Part shown: positions 15,445 through 24,600 of the stretch, piece after piece
How the letters are laid out: the number at the start of each line of letters is the position of its first letter
Numbering within the stretch: the first letter of the stretch is position 1
Assembly: GCF_002102255.1 (NCBI RefSeq)
Contig: NZ_LQPH01000109.1
Coordinates: 1-35,917, forward strand
Source: Mycobacterium nebraskense
GTDB taxonomy: Bacteria > Actinomycetota > Actinomycetes > Mycobacteriales > Mycobacteriaceae
Length of the DNA: 35,917 nucleotides
Direction of reading: 5' to 3'
Translations under genes and position numbers: made by a program
Notes under the pieces: model-generated
Seen by the model: only the letters and a program-made list of their open reading frames with translations
What the model was told of the DNA's origin: nothing
Databases searched by the model: none

Positions 15445-15678
15445 GTGAGTGAAGAGAGTGTCCGCGCCCGCGAATACCGTGAAGCTCACGCACGGGCGGT
15501 GGCTTCGCGTGATACGGCTCAGCTCGCGCTGCAAGCCACAATCGAGCACGGCGTTGAGCCGGGGCAGGCGGCTGAGGCGTGGCACAAGGTGCGGGCGCTG
15601 CAGGCTCAAGCCCAGCTCGACATCTTGCACGTCATTTCTCACGACCTAAGCGCGATAGGCGATTCGATGCCTGAGTGA
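15445..15678 (+). CDS. small helical hypothetical protein, 77 residues
   Basis: GTG 15445 begins MSEESVRAREYREAHARAVA. The product is highly charged and alpha-helical throughout, including AEAWHKVRALQAQAQLDILH, with no membrane segment. It is in the same direction as its neighbours, 57 bases after the previous stop. Small helical proteins like this are common in early regions of actinophages. No function known. Confidence 0.65.
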   Translation: MSEESVRAREYREAHARAVASRDTAQLALQATIEHGVEPGQAAEAWHKVRALQAQAQLDILHVISHDLSAIGDSMPE

Positions 15679-15725
15679 GGCACACGCCCGCAACACGTAG
15701 GAGCAACGGCGACAAGGAGTTTGAG

Positions 15726-16064
15726 ATGAGAACCACCAATGCACTCGACCCGTTAACCCGCCTTCGTGCTCCGACACATAGCGAGCCCATCAACAACGGA
15801 GTTCGGGTGCTCGCGCCGCTGATCGGTGTCGACGCTAATTCACCCGAGGGTGACCAGCTCCGCCAGCGTCTGATCGACGCGCATGGACCAGCCCCCACCG
15901 CGACCTGGAGCGGTCAGCATTACACGGACGCCGGGCAGTCACCGCGCTCGGCGGCTCTCGCGATCATGCCGACGTCTCGGAGGTATAGCCCGGAACCAGG
16001 CCTCGCCGTGCAGCGTGACGACGAGTGGCGGGCAGCACTTGCCGCCAGCGAGGTGCCCGATTAA
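15726..16064 (+). CDS. hypothetical protein, 112 residues
   Basis: ATG 15726 follows a good AAGGAG. The protein starts MRTTNALDPLTRLRAPTHSE, and contains VRVLAPLIGVDANSPEGDQL and WSGQHYTDAG; the middle is Pro/Ser-rich. No recognised domain. It sits 47 bases after the 15445 gene in the same transcript. Confidence 0.65.
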   Translation: MRTTNALDPLTRLRAPTHSEPINNGVRVLAPLIGVDANSPEGDQLRQRLIDAHGPAPTATWSGQHYTDAGQSPRSAALAIMPTSRRYSPEPGLAVQRDDEWRAALAASEVPD

Positions 16065-16097
16065 GTCCGGAATTGGTAGCGAGACAAGGAGATCAAG

Positions 16098-16355
16098 ATG
16101 GGTGCACATACAGCGTCCGCCGCCGCGGTGGTGACTCATCCGGACCGCGCCGACACAGGGACCGTGATTGACAGCGCGGGCCCGGCGTGGACACCCGACG
16201 CGCTGACGGCGACCCCGCCAGACGCCGACATGGTGAAGGTGCGGTGGTCTGACAGTGCGGACCCGATGCAGATCTATTGGGAGTACGCCTCAGAGTTGCG
16301 CGCCACCGAAGTCCCGCTAAACGTAGAACCTTTCGACGAGCCAAGAAGGCGATGA
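16098..16355 (+). CDS. small hypothetical protein with KOW/SH3-like segment
   Basis: An 85-residue protein from ATG 16098 (AAGGAG upstream). The pattern GTVIDSAGPAW followed by MVKVRWSDSADPMQIYWEY and ASELR resembles short KOW-like beta-barrel modules found in phage proteins, where the V-x-V-x-W strand is typical. This is a visual resemblance, not a firm family call. Its stop is two bases before the next start, so the two are coupled. Confidence 0.6.
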   Translation: MGAHTASAAAVVTHPDRADTGTVIDSAGPAWTPDALTATPPDADMVKVRWSDSADPMQIYWEYASELRATEVPLNVEPFDEPRRR

Positions 16356-16356
16356 G

Positions 16357-16557
16357 ATGACGGACTCGATTGGCGGGGCGCCCCGGCTTACGGAGCCCGA
16401 TTCCCGCGTGCTCGATGTCACCTGGAGTTCTGGCGTGGTGCATCTTTATCTGAACCGCACAGAGGTGCTGTCACTGTCTCCTGCTGCGGCCGAGTGGCTG
16501 GGGAGGAATGCCAGCATCTGCGCGAGGTCCGCGGCTGATCCAACCGCCTTCCAGTAA
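16357..16557 (+). CDS. small hypothetical protein, 66 residues
   Basis: Begins MTDSIGGAPRLTEPDSRVLD at ATG 16357, directly after the stop of the preceding gene, with AAGGCGATGAG acting as ribosome binding site. The middle (VLDVTWSSGVVHLYLNR) is beta-rich and the end helical (SPAAAEWLGRNASIC). No known domain. Confidence 0.6.
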   Translation: MTDSIGGAPRLTEPDSRVLDVTWSSGVVHLYLNRTEVLSLSPAAAEWLGRNASICARSAADPTAFQ

Positions 16558-16591
16558 TCGTATCCGAAACCGTAGCAAGGAGATTCACTCA

Positions 16592-16864
16592 ATGAACGAC
16601 ATCCATGTACGCGATCTCGTCGTCAATGTCGGTGACCGCACCGTCGTCGGCCAAGTCCTGTCGACAAGCGAGTCCGTCGGCGGGCTCCACTCCCCCGCCG
16701 ACCTCGACCTCTGCGACACCGGCAACGGGCCGCGATTCACCGACACCGGTCTCGTGCCCGTGCGATGGAATCCCGACGGTGCGGCCTATGAGTGGTGGGA
16801 AGCGCCGGAATTCCTTGAGGTGTTCCGGCCGGCGCTGGACTGCGGGCAGCTCGCTGTCCACTGA
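16592..16864 (+). CDS. small hypothetical protein, 90 residues
   Basis: ATG 16592 follows AAGGAGA at a good distance. The sequence MNDIHVRDLVVNVGDRTVVG and TGLVPVRWNPDGAAYEWWEA again suggests a small beta-barrel, similar in general plan to the 16098 protein, so the two might be distant paralogues. The intergenic sequence just before it (TAATCGTATCCGAAAC near 16556) recurs in similar form after the 16882 gene. Confidence 0.6.
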   Translation: MNDIHVRDLVVNVGDRTVVGQVLSTSESVGGLHSPADLDLCDTGNGPRFTDTGLVPVRWNPDGAAYEWWEAPEFLEVFRPALDCGQLAVH

Positions 16865-16881
16865 ACATAGGGACGCTGAAA

Positions 16882-17169
16882 ATGCACTACACATACAGCT
16901 GCACCAGTTGCGGCGCCCCCGCACAGACGACTCGGGCGGCCGACCTCCGAAACCGATCAGGACGCAGGTGTGAGCGTTGCAAGGCCGGGCCGATCTCGGC
17001 GAGTGGGCCGGTCGAAGATCACGTGTGCCGACACTGTGGGTGCACGGATTCCCGCGCGTGCGAGACCATCACGGGACCGTGCGCCTGGCTCGCGACCTAC
17101 CCCGACAACACGGGCGTCTGCACAGGGTGCACCTCCCACTTGCCGGCATCGGCCGTCGACGTCCGGTAA
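16882..17169 (+). CDS. cysteine-rich zinc-finger-like protein
   Basis: A 95-residue protein with two CxxC sets: CTSC and CERC in the N-terminal half, and CRHCGCTDSRAC followed by GPCAW and CTGC in the C-terminal half. The second set is the arrangement seen in short actinophage proteins (C-x2-C-x-C...C...C-x2-C), thought to bind zinc or possibly an Fe-S cluster. ATG 16882 has no strong ribosome binding site (GGGACGCTGAAA). The role is unknown, probably nucleic-acid or protein binding. Confidence 0.7.
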   Translation: MHYTYSCTSCGAPAQTTRAADLRNRSGRRCERCKAGPISASGPVEDHVCRHCGCTDSRACETITGPCAWLATYPDNTGVCTGCTSHLPASAVDVR

Positions 17170-17253
17170 TCGGATCCGGAACAGCAGTAGCTGTCGCACC
17201 CAAAGCGCATCATCGGCAGGCAGATCTCAAACAACCACGATCAAGGAGAAAGA

Positions 17254-17466
17254 ATGACTAATTTTAGGAACGACGTTGACACAGCGCTCCAAGCAGCGCT
17301 GAGCGTTCTCGGTCCTGTTGATTCGGCGACACTTAAACAACTTCCAGAGTCGGATCGGTTCACGTACGCGTTGGGCGAAGCGGCGGTTGCGATCGCCTAC
17401 AGCCTCCGACAGCTCGCCGCCATGCGGGAAGACGAGCTTGATGAGCGGAAAGTCAGGAGGAGCTGA
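17254..17466 (+). CDS. small helical hypothetical protein, 70 residues
   Basis: ATG 17254 follows AAGGAGAAAG. The protein reads MTNFRNDVDTALQAALSVLG and then two further helices (DRFTYALGEAAVAIAYSLRQ and the charged end). Its plan is similar to the 12057 protein, which also has a Tyr-Ala-x-Gly/Ala helix. No function known. Confidence 0.65.
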   Translation: MTNFRNDVDTALQAALSVLGPVDSATLKQLPESDRFTYALGEAAVAIAYSLRQLAAMREDELDERKVRRS

Positions 17467-17581
17467 CGCGGAGCGCTTCGACAGTCCGCGATAGGTAGGA
17501 CGAAATTGGCGGGGATGGTGGCGAGAACTGCGGTGAAAGTCTTACGGTCCGGGTGGAGGGCACCGAGCGAGGGGGTCGATC

Positions 17582-17812
17582 ATGAGTGACAGAGAAGACT
17601 TCCGTATTCGGAAGCTGCCTGAGCGCGAGTGCAACCGCGTGTTGCGGCGCGTCGGCTCCGGTTGGGAGTCGCTGGCCTGGTATCCCAGCCGCGCGGAGGC
17701 ACACGCCTCTATCGAGCGATTGTGCAGCGAAACACTGCTGATCGACGGCAGTTCCATTGACGGACCGCCAACCATGCACGTCGGTCCGCGCCACGCGCTC
17801 GACATGGATTGA
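17582..17812 (+). CDS. small hypothetical protein, 76 residues
   Basis: ATG 17582 begins MSDREDFRIRKLPERECNRV; the pattern VLRRVGSGWESLAWYPSRAEAHASIER looks like a compact alpha/beta fold. The ribosome binding site is weak (GAGGGGGTCGATC). It lies 115 bases after the previous gene in the same direction. No recognised family. Confidence 0.6.
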   Translation: MSDREDFRIRKLPERECNRVLRRVGSGWESLAWYPSRAEAHASIERLCSETLLIDGSSIDGPPTMHVGPRHALDMD

Positions 17813-17866
17813 CTGCCATAGCCGCCGAGCGGCTAAAGCATTGGGAGACACGAGGAGCGATCAGAA

Positions 17867-18166
17867 TTGCGAGAGAATGCCACGCCTGAACTACCGGTAT
17901 TCGGGCTACCTCTTGAAGAGTTGCTAATGCACGTCTGGTTTGACGGTTTCACATCAGGTGCGGCGACCGGCTGTAGCCAGTTCTTGCTCGATGACGCTGC
18001 CGATGCCAAGGCCGACGAACTCGCTGAGGCCGCGCTCGGATCACCCGAGCTCCAGACTCAGGTCCGTCACGAGGTCCACGACCGAATACGGGAGGTCATG
18101 GCCCAGCACATGGTGACCGGCAAACCCATACCCGGTCTGAAGCCATCCGATCTGAAGCATCCCTAA
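17867..18166 (+). CDS. hypothetical protein, 99 residues, TTG start
   Basis: TTG 17867 is preceded by GAGGAG about eight bases away, which decides the start. The protein contains LEELLMHVWFDGFTSGAATG followed by long helices (DAKADELAEAALG, VRHEVHDRIREVMAQHM). No known family; it is helical and soluble. It is the last gene of the operon before the hairpin at 18284. Confidence 0.65.
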   Translation: MRENATPELPVFGLPLEELLMHVWFDGFTSGAATGCSQFLLDDAADAKADELAEAALGSPELQTQVRHEVHDRIREVMAQHMVTGKPIPGLKPSDLKHP

Positions 18167-18283
18167 TTGGTACGAGAGGACAGAACACCTTGGCTCGCAG
18201 AGTGATTCACGCTCCCGATGGCGTCTGCGATAGGTAAGACCTACGAATCGCCCAATTATCGGCAACCGTCGAAAGCTATAACA

Positions 18284-18312
18284 GGTGCGCGGCACCCTTT
18301 CGGTGACGCACC
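18284..18312. terminator. hairpin between convergent transcripts
   Basis: GGTGCG (18284-18289) pairs with CGCACC (18307-18312), with an inner CACC/GGTG pair and a short CTTTC loop. It lies between the end of the rightward small-gene operon and the end of the leftward membrane protease fragment, so it can serve both. There is no U-tract. Confidence 0.45.
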
Positions 18313-18347
18313 GCAGGGGTTAGGTGCCAACGCAGGGTTTTGACGCG

Positions 18348-18996
18348 TCACTTCGGCTGAGGATCTCGCGGTGACCGCTGCCGCCGAGTGCCGTTAGACG
18401 TGAAGCGAGGAAATCCGCTTGCCAGCCACCAGAACTCGTGACGTAGGCGGTCGATCAGCACGGCCACGAACGCCCCCGCTACGACGGCGAGGTAAACCAC
18501 GATCCAGGACATGTTCATGAGGCTATGTGCTGCAACGATTCCTGACGTGTACACGGCGGTAAACCGCCGGTGCCCCATTCCGGTGGCTCTCGCGGAGTGG
18601 TCGACTAGGAACGCGAACAGCAAGCCACCGCCTGACCACGTCGCGGCCCACGCCATCCAGATCCAGACGGTGTGGTGGTCGGCGTAATAGAGGTGCAGCA
18701 CTCCGCGCGCCGCAGCGCTGATGGCGACTGCCGAACATTGAACTGCCCAGCCGCGGCCTGCCAGCAGAAGCAGCGCAACACCGGTGAAGGTGACTTCTTC
18801 TTGGGGACCGGACGCGATATCGAGGAGAAGGCCGTAGCCGGGATCAGCTCCCGCGCTGGTGATCTCGCGACACCAGCCTGCAGTGCCGTGCTTAACCATT
18901 GCACCCAACGCCCACACCACCGTGTAGGCCGCGAACGCGCAAGCGACCACCGCCCAAACCGAGGGGCCAGCGGTGGATCGTCCAGTGACCTGTTTC
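18348..18996 (-). pseudogene. CPBP-type intramembrane protease, C-terminal part (split by IS)
   Basis: This frame encodes several membrane segments and the three CPBP/Abi motifs: EE in SGPQEEVTFTG (the usual R is replaced), an H in ARGVLHLYYADHH, and H-x3-N in AHSLMNMS. The family comprises membrane-embedded metal-independent or glutamate proteases linked to immunity or protein maturation. Reading continues upstream without a stop to 18996, where it meets the IS3 element; the missing N-terminal part is at 20511-21000. A GTG at 18950 could start a shortened protein, which would keep all motifs, so residual activity is possible. The original gene would be about 375 residues. Confidence 0.75.
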
Positions 18997-19038
18997 TGAC
19001 TTTGCGATAGAGATTCGCGTTGTATCAGACAACATCGT
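18997..19038 (+). repeat. left terminal inverted repeat of the IS3 element
   Basis: TGACTTTGCGATAGAGAT followed after about 12 bases by ATCAGACAACATC. It matches the right end in inverted orientation with a few mismatches and a small gap. Confidence 0.8.
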
Positions 19039-20433
19039 CGGGATCCTGGATGGGTTGAGTGTGCCGGTTCTGGCGGTGCCAGGCAAGCCGGCGGTTGCGG
19101 GCGGATTCGAGCCCGGCCTGGCGTGCTTTGCGGATCGCATCACCTCGTCCTTCGTGTTCGTCGTTGGGCGTGACATAGCCGATTCCGGCATGGAGTCGGA
19201 CCCCGTTCCAGTGCCCGCGGATGAGGGTGAGTTCAGCGCGCAGGGTGGCCGGGTCCTCGATGGCGAGCAGGTGCGGGAACTCGATCTTGAGGTGGCCGTT
19301 GAAGCTCTCGATCCACGCCTGATCGGTCGGGGTACCGGGGCGGCCGAAGTGCTGGGCGATCGCGCACAACGCCATGAACTCCCGGGTCGACCCCGACGTC
19401 ATCTGCGGGCCATTGTCGGACACCGCGAGCAGGATCGGCCGGTTCGTGTCGTCGATGTCGAGGTCGACGAGCCCGTCGGCGCGGCGCTCGACGGCTTCCA
19501 GCAGGCCCTCGACTTGCAGCGCGTCGGTGAACCCGACCTCGACCTGAGTGGAGGTTTCCTCGACGGAGACGACCTCGGTGATCCACTTGCGCGAGACCAG
19601 ATCCTGGACGATCAGCACCGCCATTCCCGCCCTGGTGAAGTGCGTGGTGTCGTAAATCCAGATCGAGTTCGGCTTGTAGTGCACCCACTCCGGGAACGGC
19701 TTGCGCTGCGAGCGGCCTGGCTTCGGAAGAGGTCGGAAGTGCTTGTCCGCCAAGAACAGGACACGGCGCACACTCGACGGCGACACCCACACCCGATGAA
19801 GGTAGGAGCCGCGGTGGGCCAGCTTACGATGCGAGCGGTCGGTCTCGCCCCACTCCTCGAACAGGGCCAGGATCTCGGCCGCTTCGGCGTCGAGCAGCCC
19901 GTGCATCGGCGACCCTCCCGGCGCCTTGTCGGCCAACCGCCCCACGGCGCGGCGAGCAATCCAGCGGTGCGCGCGGACCTCGCCGAGTTCCAGCTCGTGG
20001 CAGGCGCGGCGCAAAGTCCAGCCAGCGTCGACCGCGTCGTCCAGCAGCCCCAGCAGCGCCGTCTTGGTGGCCGCGTCGACTCGGTGTGGGACTCGGCCAC
20101 TTAGCCCCAGCGCCCTTTTCCCTCGACCAGCGTCAACCGCACAGCCATCTCCTTGAGCGCCTCGGACAGTCGCGCGTTCTCGGCCTTGGCGGCCTCCAGC
20201 TCGTAATCGCGCTGGCGAGCCGCCGTGCCCGGCTTGGAGGCGGCCAGCGCCGCCAGCGCACCCTCCTTGGCGACGGTGCGGATGCGCATGATCGTCGTGC
20301 GGTCCACCTGATGGTTGGCGGCGGCCTCGGCGATCGTCACCTCCTGGCGCACCAACTGCAGCCAGATCTCGTACTTGTTCGACGGGGTCAGGAACCGCTT
20401 CGCGCGCCTGCCCACACCGGTCGTTTCGGACAT
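19025..20433 (-). CDS. IS3-family transposase OrfAB (frameshift fusion, DDE catalytic domain)
   Basis: The transframe product reads through OrfA to the slippery site at 20122-20116 and then in the -1 frame to 19025. The OrfB part has an HTH-like region, then the DDE triad: IYDTTHFTRAGM (first Asp), VSDNGPQMTS (second Asp) and WIESFNGHLKIEFPH (Glu), all intact. No independent OrfB start is evident, so the active transposase is made only by frameshifting. Protein and ends look complete, so the element may still move. Confidence 0.88.
20067..20122 (-). promoter_or_regulatory. programmed -1 frameshift signal
   Basis: In the OrfA frame GAG GGA AAA forms the heptamer G-GGA-AAA (20122-20116). OrfA stops just after, and a 7-bp hairpin GTGGCCG/CGGCCAC (20100-20094 with 20073-20067) follows, a suitable stimulator. 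Confidence 0.8.
20101..20433 (-). CDS. IS3-family transposase OrfA
   Basis: A 110-residue protein starting MSETTGVGRRAKRFLTPSNK. It has an HTH (VTIAEAAANHQVDRTTIMRI) for binding the IS ends and a C-terminal leucine-rich coiled coil (ELEAAKAENARLSEALKEM) for multimerisation, as in other OrfA proteins. Its stop (20101-20103) lies 12 bases beyond the slippery heptamer, where most ribosomes terminate and some shift into OrfB. Confidence 0.9.
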   Translation of the reverse strand: MSETTGVGRRAKRFLTPSNKYEIWLQLVRQEVTIAEAAANHQVDRTTIMRIRTVAKEGALAALAASKPGTAARQRDYELEAAKAENARLSEALKEMAVRLTLVEGKGRWG

Positions 20434-20466
20434 GATCAGATCCTCCAAGAGGTCTCAGAGAACCCG

Positions 20467-20510
20467 TCGGATGTTGTCTGATCGACACGCCGATCTCTAT
20501 CGCGAAGTCA
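20467..20510 (-). repeat. right terminal inverted repeat of the IS3 element
   Basis: On the minus strand it reads TGACTTCGCGATAGAGAT, then ATCAGACAACATC, the counterpart of the left end. Confidence 0.8.
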
Positions 20511-21000
20511 GGCGCAAAACACCAGCTCGTCTGGGCGGCTGCGCGGCGGCGCTGAACCGTGCCGCCACCGCCAAACCGAGCAGCGCCTCAAGCACCCGGA
20601 ACAACAGGTCGGCCGCATCGGCGCCAACGCCACCACCTTTGCGGCAGGGCGGCATCCAAATCCAGTCGTGAATACCGACGACCATGTCGTCGCCGAATAC
20701 CAGAATCAGGCTTGCGGCGTAGCCGAGGAGCCGCAGCCCGGGTCCCGACACCCTCAGGCGCCGCGAGGTGAACCACACGGCGGGCAGCGCGGCCACCCGT
20801 ACGCCCAGAGCGAAAATGACCCAGGCCGGTACGTGTTGTTGGTGGATCAAGAACAACGACACGTAGGTCACTGTGAGCACGAGGATCGCCGCAAGCGACG
20901 CGCCATGAAACAGCGTGGGTCCCTCAGCGTTGGGATGCATTCGTGACGCCATACCCGCGACCATAAGGCCGGCGGCGGACAACAAGGGCTCCAGACCCAT
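20511..21000 (-). pseudogene. CPBP-type membrane protease, N-terminal part (split by IS)
   Basis: ATG 21000 begins MGLEPLLSAAGLMVAGMASR. The fragment has three or four hydrophobic segments (AAILVLTVTYVSLFLI, WVIFALGVRVAALPAVWF, LLGYAASLILVFG). The frame enters the IS and stops at 20497 after a few foreign residues. It is the first half of the gene that continues at 18996. A truncated membrane peptide could still be made but lacks the catalytic motifs. Confidence 0.7.
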
Positions 21001-21078
21001 GGCCGCCGGTTTCCGGTTGAGGCCCAGTGTTAGAGCTAGCCGAAGGATGCTGGGTGGGCTTATCGTCGTGGCGTGGGG

Positions 21079-21258
21079 TTAGTTGACGCACAGGTTGCCG
21101 AGGTCGTAGCGGTCGTCGACGTGCTGTTGGGCGCCGGCGCGGTGCAGGCGGGGGGCGACGGTGTCAACGGGGTGTTTGGGCCGCTGGTCGATGTCGCAGA
21201 TCCGGGGGATGAGAACTTCGGTGGCCAGGCGGGGGGCGATTGGCGCGATGCGCATCGC
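21079..21258 (-). CDS. possible small protein or gene fragment
   Basis: The minus frame reads MRIAPIAPRLATEVLIPRIC and ends DDRYDLGNLCVN; further upstream in frame, to about 21300, it still looks protein-like (GPSNPRTGGTYIA). No ribosome binding site is visible at ATG 21258, so it could be the tail of a truncated gene. No family recognised. It overlaps the plus-strand candidate at 21250-21558 in part. Confidence 0.35.
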   Translation of the reverse strand, partial: AMRIAPIAPRLATEVLIPRICDIDQRPKHPVDTVAPRLHRAGAQQHVDDRYDLGNLCVN

Positions 21259-21558
21259 GATGTAAGTGCCGCCGGTGCGCGGATTGCTCGGGCCGATGAG
21301 GTTTTTGCGAGCAGCGTGGCGGCGGCGCGCCGACGTAGCGCCGAGGTTCACTCACGGCTGTCCGCGATACGTGCTGAGTTGTTGGAGTTGTCAGCTTCTG
21401 CGGGCGATCTCGACGTTACTGCCGGGGGTGAGCGGGAGTTAGTCGAGGCGGTGTTGGCTAAGGCGCAGGAGCTGCGCAGGATTTGCGCCGATACTGCCCA
21501 GTTCTCAAGCGACGTCGCCCGCAATCTCGCCGCGGCGGCCCAGACTTATCGACAGTGA
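21250..21558 (+). pseudogene. helical fragment, possibly a DUF4226-like secretion-associated protein
   Basis: From about 21268 the frame reads ARIARADEVFASSVAAARRR and continues as amphipathic helices to AAAAQTYRQ. The plan resembles N-terminal helical domains of mycobacterial ESX- or peptidase-associated proteins (DUF4226-like), though I am unsure. No ATG exists; GTG 21316 is a possible start for a shorter form. The part upstream of about 21240 looks like a shadow of the opposite strand, so the gene is probably N-terminally truncated. Confidence 0.35.
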
Positions 21559-21600
21559 GGTCACCGTCGCGCGGTCGCGCGGTCCTCGGCCGCCGGGGTG

Positions 21601-24600
21601 TTAAGCACCGAGTTCGTGACCTGGCGGGACGATGTCTTGCTGGCGTTGGTGTCTTTCGAATGCGACGCGTTGAGCAGCGCGTACGGTTTTGCGGAGGGCA
21701 TCAGCTGTGGGGTAGCCGAGTTCTTCGAGCAGGGCCGGTGTGGGGTTGAGGAGCAGGCTCCAGCCCGGTTTGCGGCCGCGCGCTTTGAGGCGTTGGTCGG
21801 CTTGGGCGGCTTTGGCTTTGGCTTCGGGGCTTTCGGCGGCCATGCGCAGTTCGAGGGTGAGGGCTTTGAGTTCGGCTTCTTTGGCGGCCAGTTCGTCGGC
21901 GTGTTCGAAGGGTGCGGGTGGGTTGGCGAGGAAGTCGTCGAGTTCGGCTTGGTCGCGGTCGTGTTCGCGTTGCAGGCGGGCGAGATGTTCGGGCAGCCCG
22001 TTGTAGAGGTTTTCGACGCGGCGCAGCAGGCCGAGTTGTTTGGGGCCGTTGACGTCTGATCCCATCCCGGATCCGGTGGAGAGCAGTTCGAGTCCGTCGA
22101 TGTCGGCGGTGCGCGACGGCACGGCTAGACGTAGCAGCAGTTGGTCGTGGGTGAGGTCGCGGGCCGCGAGGACATCGACGCCGTGGATGGCGGCGCCGAT
22201 CGGTTCGAATCGGCTTGCGCCGCGGTCCTTTCCGGCGGCGTAGGCGCGCCGGCAGGCTTCGGCGAGGGCTTGGGCGGCGGGCACGCGTTGGGTGTGGGTG
22301 GTGTCGCCGATGGTCAGTCGTGGGGGGTTGTCGCTGGCGGCGTGGGTGGCGGCGATCTCGGCGACGGGGGCGAGTTCGTCGATGTCGCGCTGTTTGTTGG
22401 GGATGGCGCGCTCGAGGACCCGGACCTGCCAGTCGCGGTTGCGCACCGATTGGGTGTGGGCGCGGTCGAGGGCGCTGAGGCGTTTGGCGGTGTCGTCGAG
22501 TTCGACTTGGCGCAGGTAGCGGGGGTCGCCGGTGGCGATGGCTTTGGTTTCGGCGGCGGCGGCGCCGATGTCGCCGCCGGAGAGGTCTTCGATTTCGGTG
22601 TCGACGATTTCGTTGCGGTGCATCTGCTCGATGAACAGGGCTTTGGCCTGGACTTTCTGCCACATGACGGTGTCGTAGGAGCCTTCGGTGACGTAGTTGA
22701 AGATGTGGATGCCGTCGAGGTTTTGGTTGCCTTGGCGCAGGATGCGTCCTTCGCGTTGTTCGAGGTCGCAGGGCCGCCAGGGCACATCGACGTGGTGGAG
22801 CGCGGCGGCGCGGGCTTGGACGTTGACGCCGGTGCCCATTTTTTCGGTGCTGCCCATCAGCACCGACACTTCTCCCCTGTTGCATTGGGCGAACAGCGAT
22901 TTGAGTTCTTGAAGGTTTTTGGCGTCGTGGATGAACCGGATCGCGGTTTCGGGCATTCCGCGCTGGATGAGTTCATCTTTGAGGGCCTGGTAGATGCTGA
23001 ACTGGCCGGGGTTTTTCGACGGTGTGCCACGGTCGCAGAACACGATTTGCAGCGCCCCGGTGCCGGCGGGCTCGCGTGTGTCGGGGTGGACGTAGGCGCG
23101 GTCGGCGTACTGGTGATGTACCCGCATGATCTGCTCGGCGACCGCGGCGGCGCGGCTGTGCGGGGGCGCGGCGAGGTGAGCAAGGCGCGGGTCCAGGGAT
23201 ACGTTGCGGCCATCGGTGCTGATTTTGAGTTGGTTGTCGCGCTGGGGTTTCCGGGAGTCGAGGTTGTCCAGGCGCCAGCCGAGGTCGGTGATGAAGTCGA
23301 CGACTTCGATGTCGGGCTGGAGGCTGATGATTTGCCGTTGGCCGGTGTGCAGGGTGGGCAGCGCGACCGGTACTTGGTCGCGGGTTACGACGTCGGTGTA
23401 GATCGATGATAGGGCGAGTAACTCGGGCAGGTTGGTGAATTTTCCGACTCGGGTGACGGGGCGCAGTTTGGTTCCGGTGGCGTTGACTTCGATGGTGGTG
23501 GTGGTGGCGGTGAAGGCCGCGCCCCAGTCGCCGAGGTCGGCGACGCCGGCTTGGGCGAGCAGGTCGGGGCGCAGGTAGGTCTGCATGACCCACAGTTCGC
23601 CTAGGGAGTTGGCGATGGGTGTGCCGGTGGCGAAGGTGGCGACTCGTTCGATGACGCGGTGGGCGGGAATGCCTTTGGCGAGGGCGTCGTCGCGGCGGCG
23701 TTGGCGCAGCACGGTGAGTTTGAGGGCGAGGTCTTCGGCGCGCTGGGCGGCGTTGGGGCAGGACAGTTCTTCGATGTTGCAGGTGCGGCCGAGGTTTTTG
23801 TAGGTGTGGGCTTCGTCGATCATCAGGTAGTCACACCCTGATTCTTCGAATCGTAGGCCGGCGTCTTTGGTGGTGGCGGCCATGAGTTTTTCCAGCCGGG
23901 CTTTGGCGGCTTTGATCGCCAGCTCGATCCGTTTTTTGCTGCGGTCGGCTTCGGCGGTTTCGAGTTGCTGGCGCAGGGTGTCGAGTTGTTCTTCGATGTA
24001 GTCGACGCGGATGTCGGTGGAGACGTTGATCGCGGTGAACGCCGACTGCGGGATGACAACCAGATCCCAGTCGCTGGAGGCGGTCTGGGCGATGAAGCGA
24101 CGGCGGCCATCTGCGGTAGTGGCCGACGAACCGAGGAGCACTTTGGCGGCGGGATACCACTGTTTGGCTTCGCGGCCGACTTGCTCGGTGATCGAGTTGG
24201 GCACCACCAGCCAGGGCTGGCGCACCAGGCCCAGGCGGCGCAGTTCCATCGCTCCGGCGACCAGGCTGCCGGTCTTGCCGGCGCCGACGACGTGATCGAG
24301 CAGCACGGTGGGTTCGGCGATGATCCGCGCGACGGCGTTGCGTTGGTAGAAGTGCGGGGTGAAGTGATCGGACATGCCCGGGAACCGCATGTGGGAGCCG
24401 TCGTAGGCGGGGGCGCGCAGCGAGTTGAAGCGGCGGTTGTATTCAGCGACGAGGGTGTCGCGGCGGGTGTCGTCGGTCCACAGCCAGCGGGTGAATTCCT
24501 CGCTGATCTTGGTCATTTTGGCCTGGGCGGCGAAGGTGGCTTGGGGGTTGAGGTTCCCCTCGTCGTCGTTGACCAGGACGGCTTTGGAGTTGCAGGCGGC

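Larger units (their letters stand above)
18997..20510 (-). mobile_element. IS3-family insertion sequence, about 1.5 kb
   Basis: The element is bounded by imperfect inverted repeats starting TGACTT at both ends. It encodes OrfA and a DDE OrfB joined by a -1 frameshift signal, the standard IS3 plan. It interrupts a membrane protease gene whose two halves lie on either side in the same direction. No obvious 3-4 bp target duplication is visible, so the boundaries could be off by a few bases or the flanks rearranged. Confidence 0.9.

Noticed and set aside
22141..23409. Long plus-strand open frame over the giant gene
   Set aside because: Antisense shadow of the SNF2 helicase, rich in Gly/Val/Asp with no domain.
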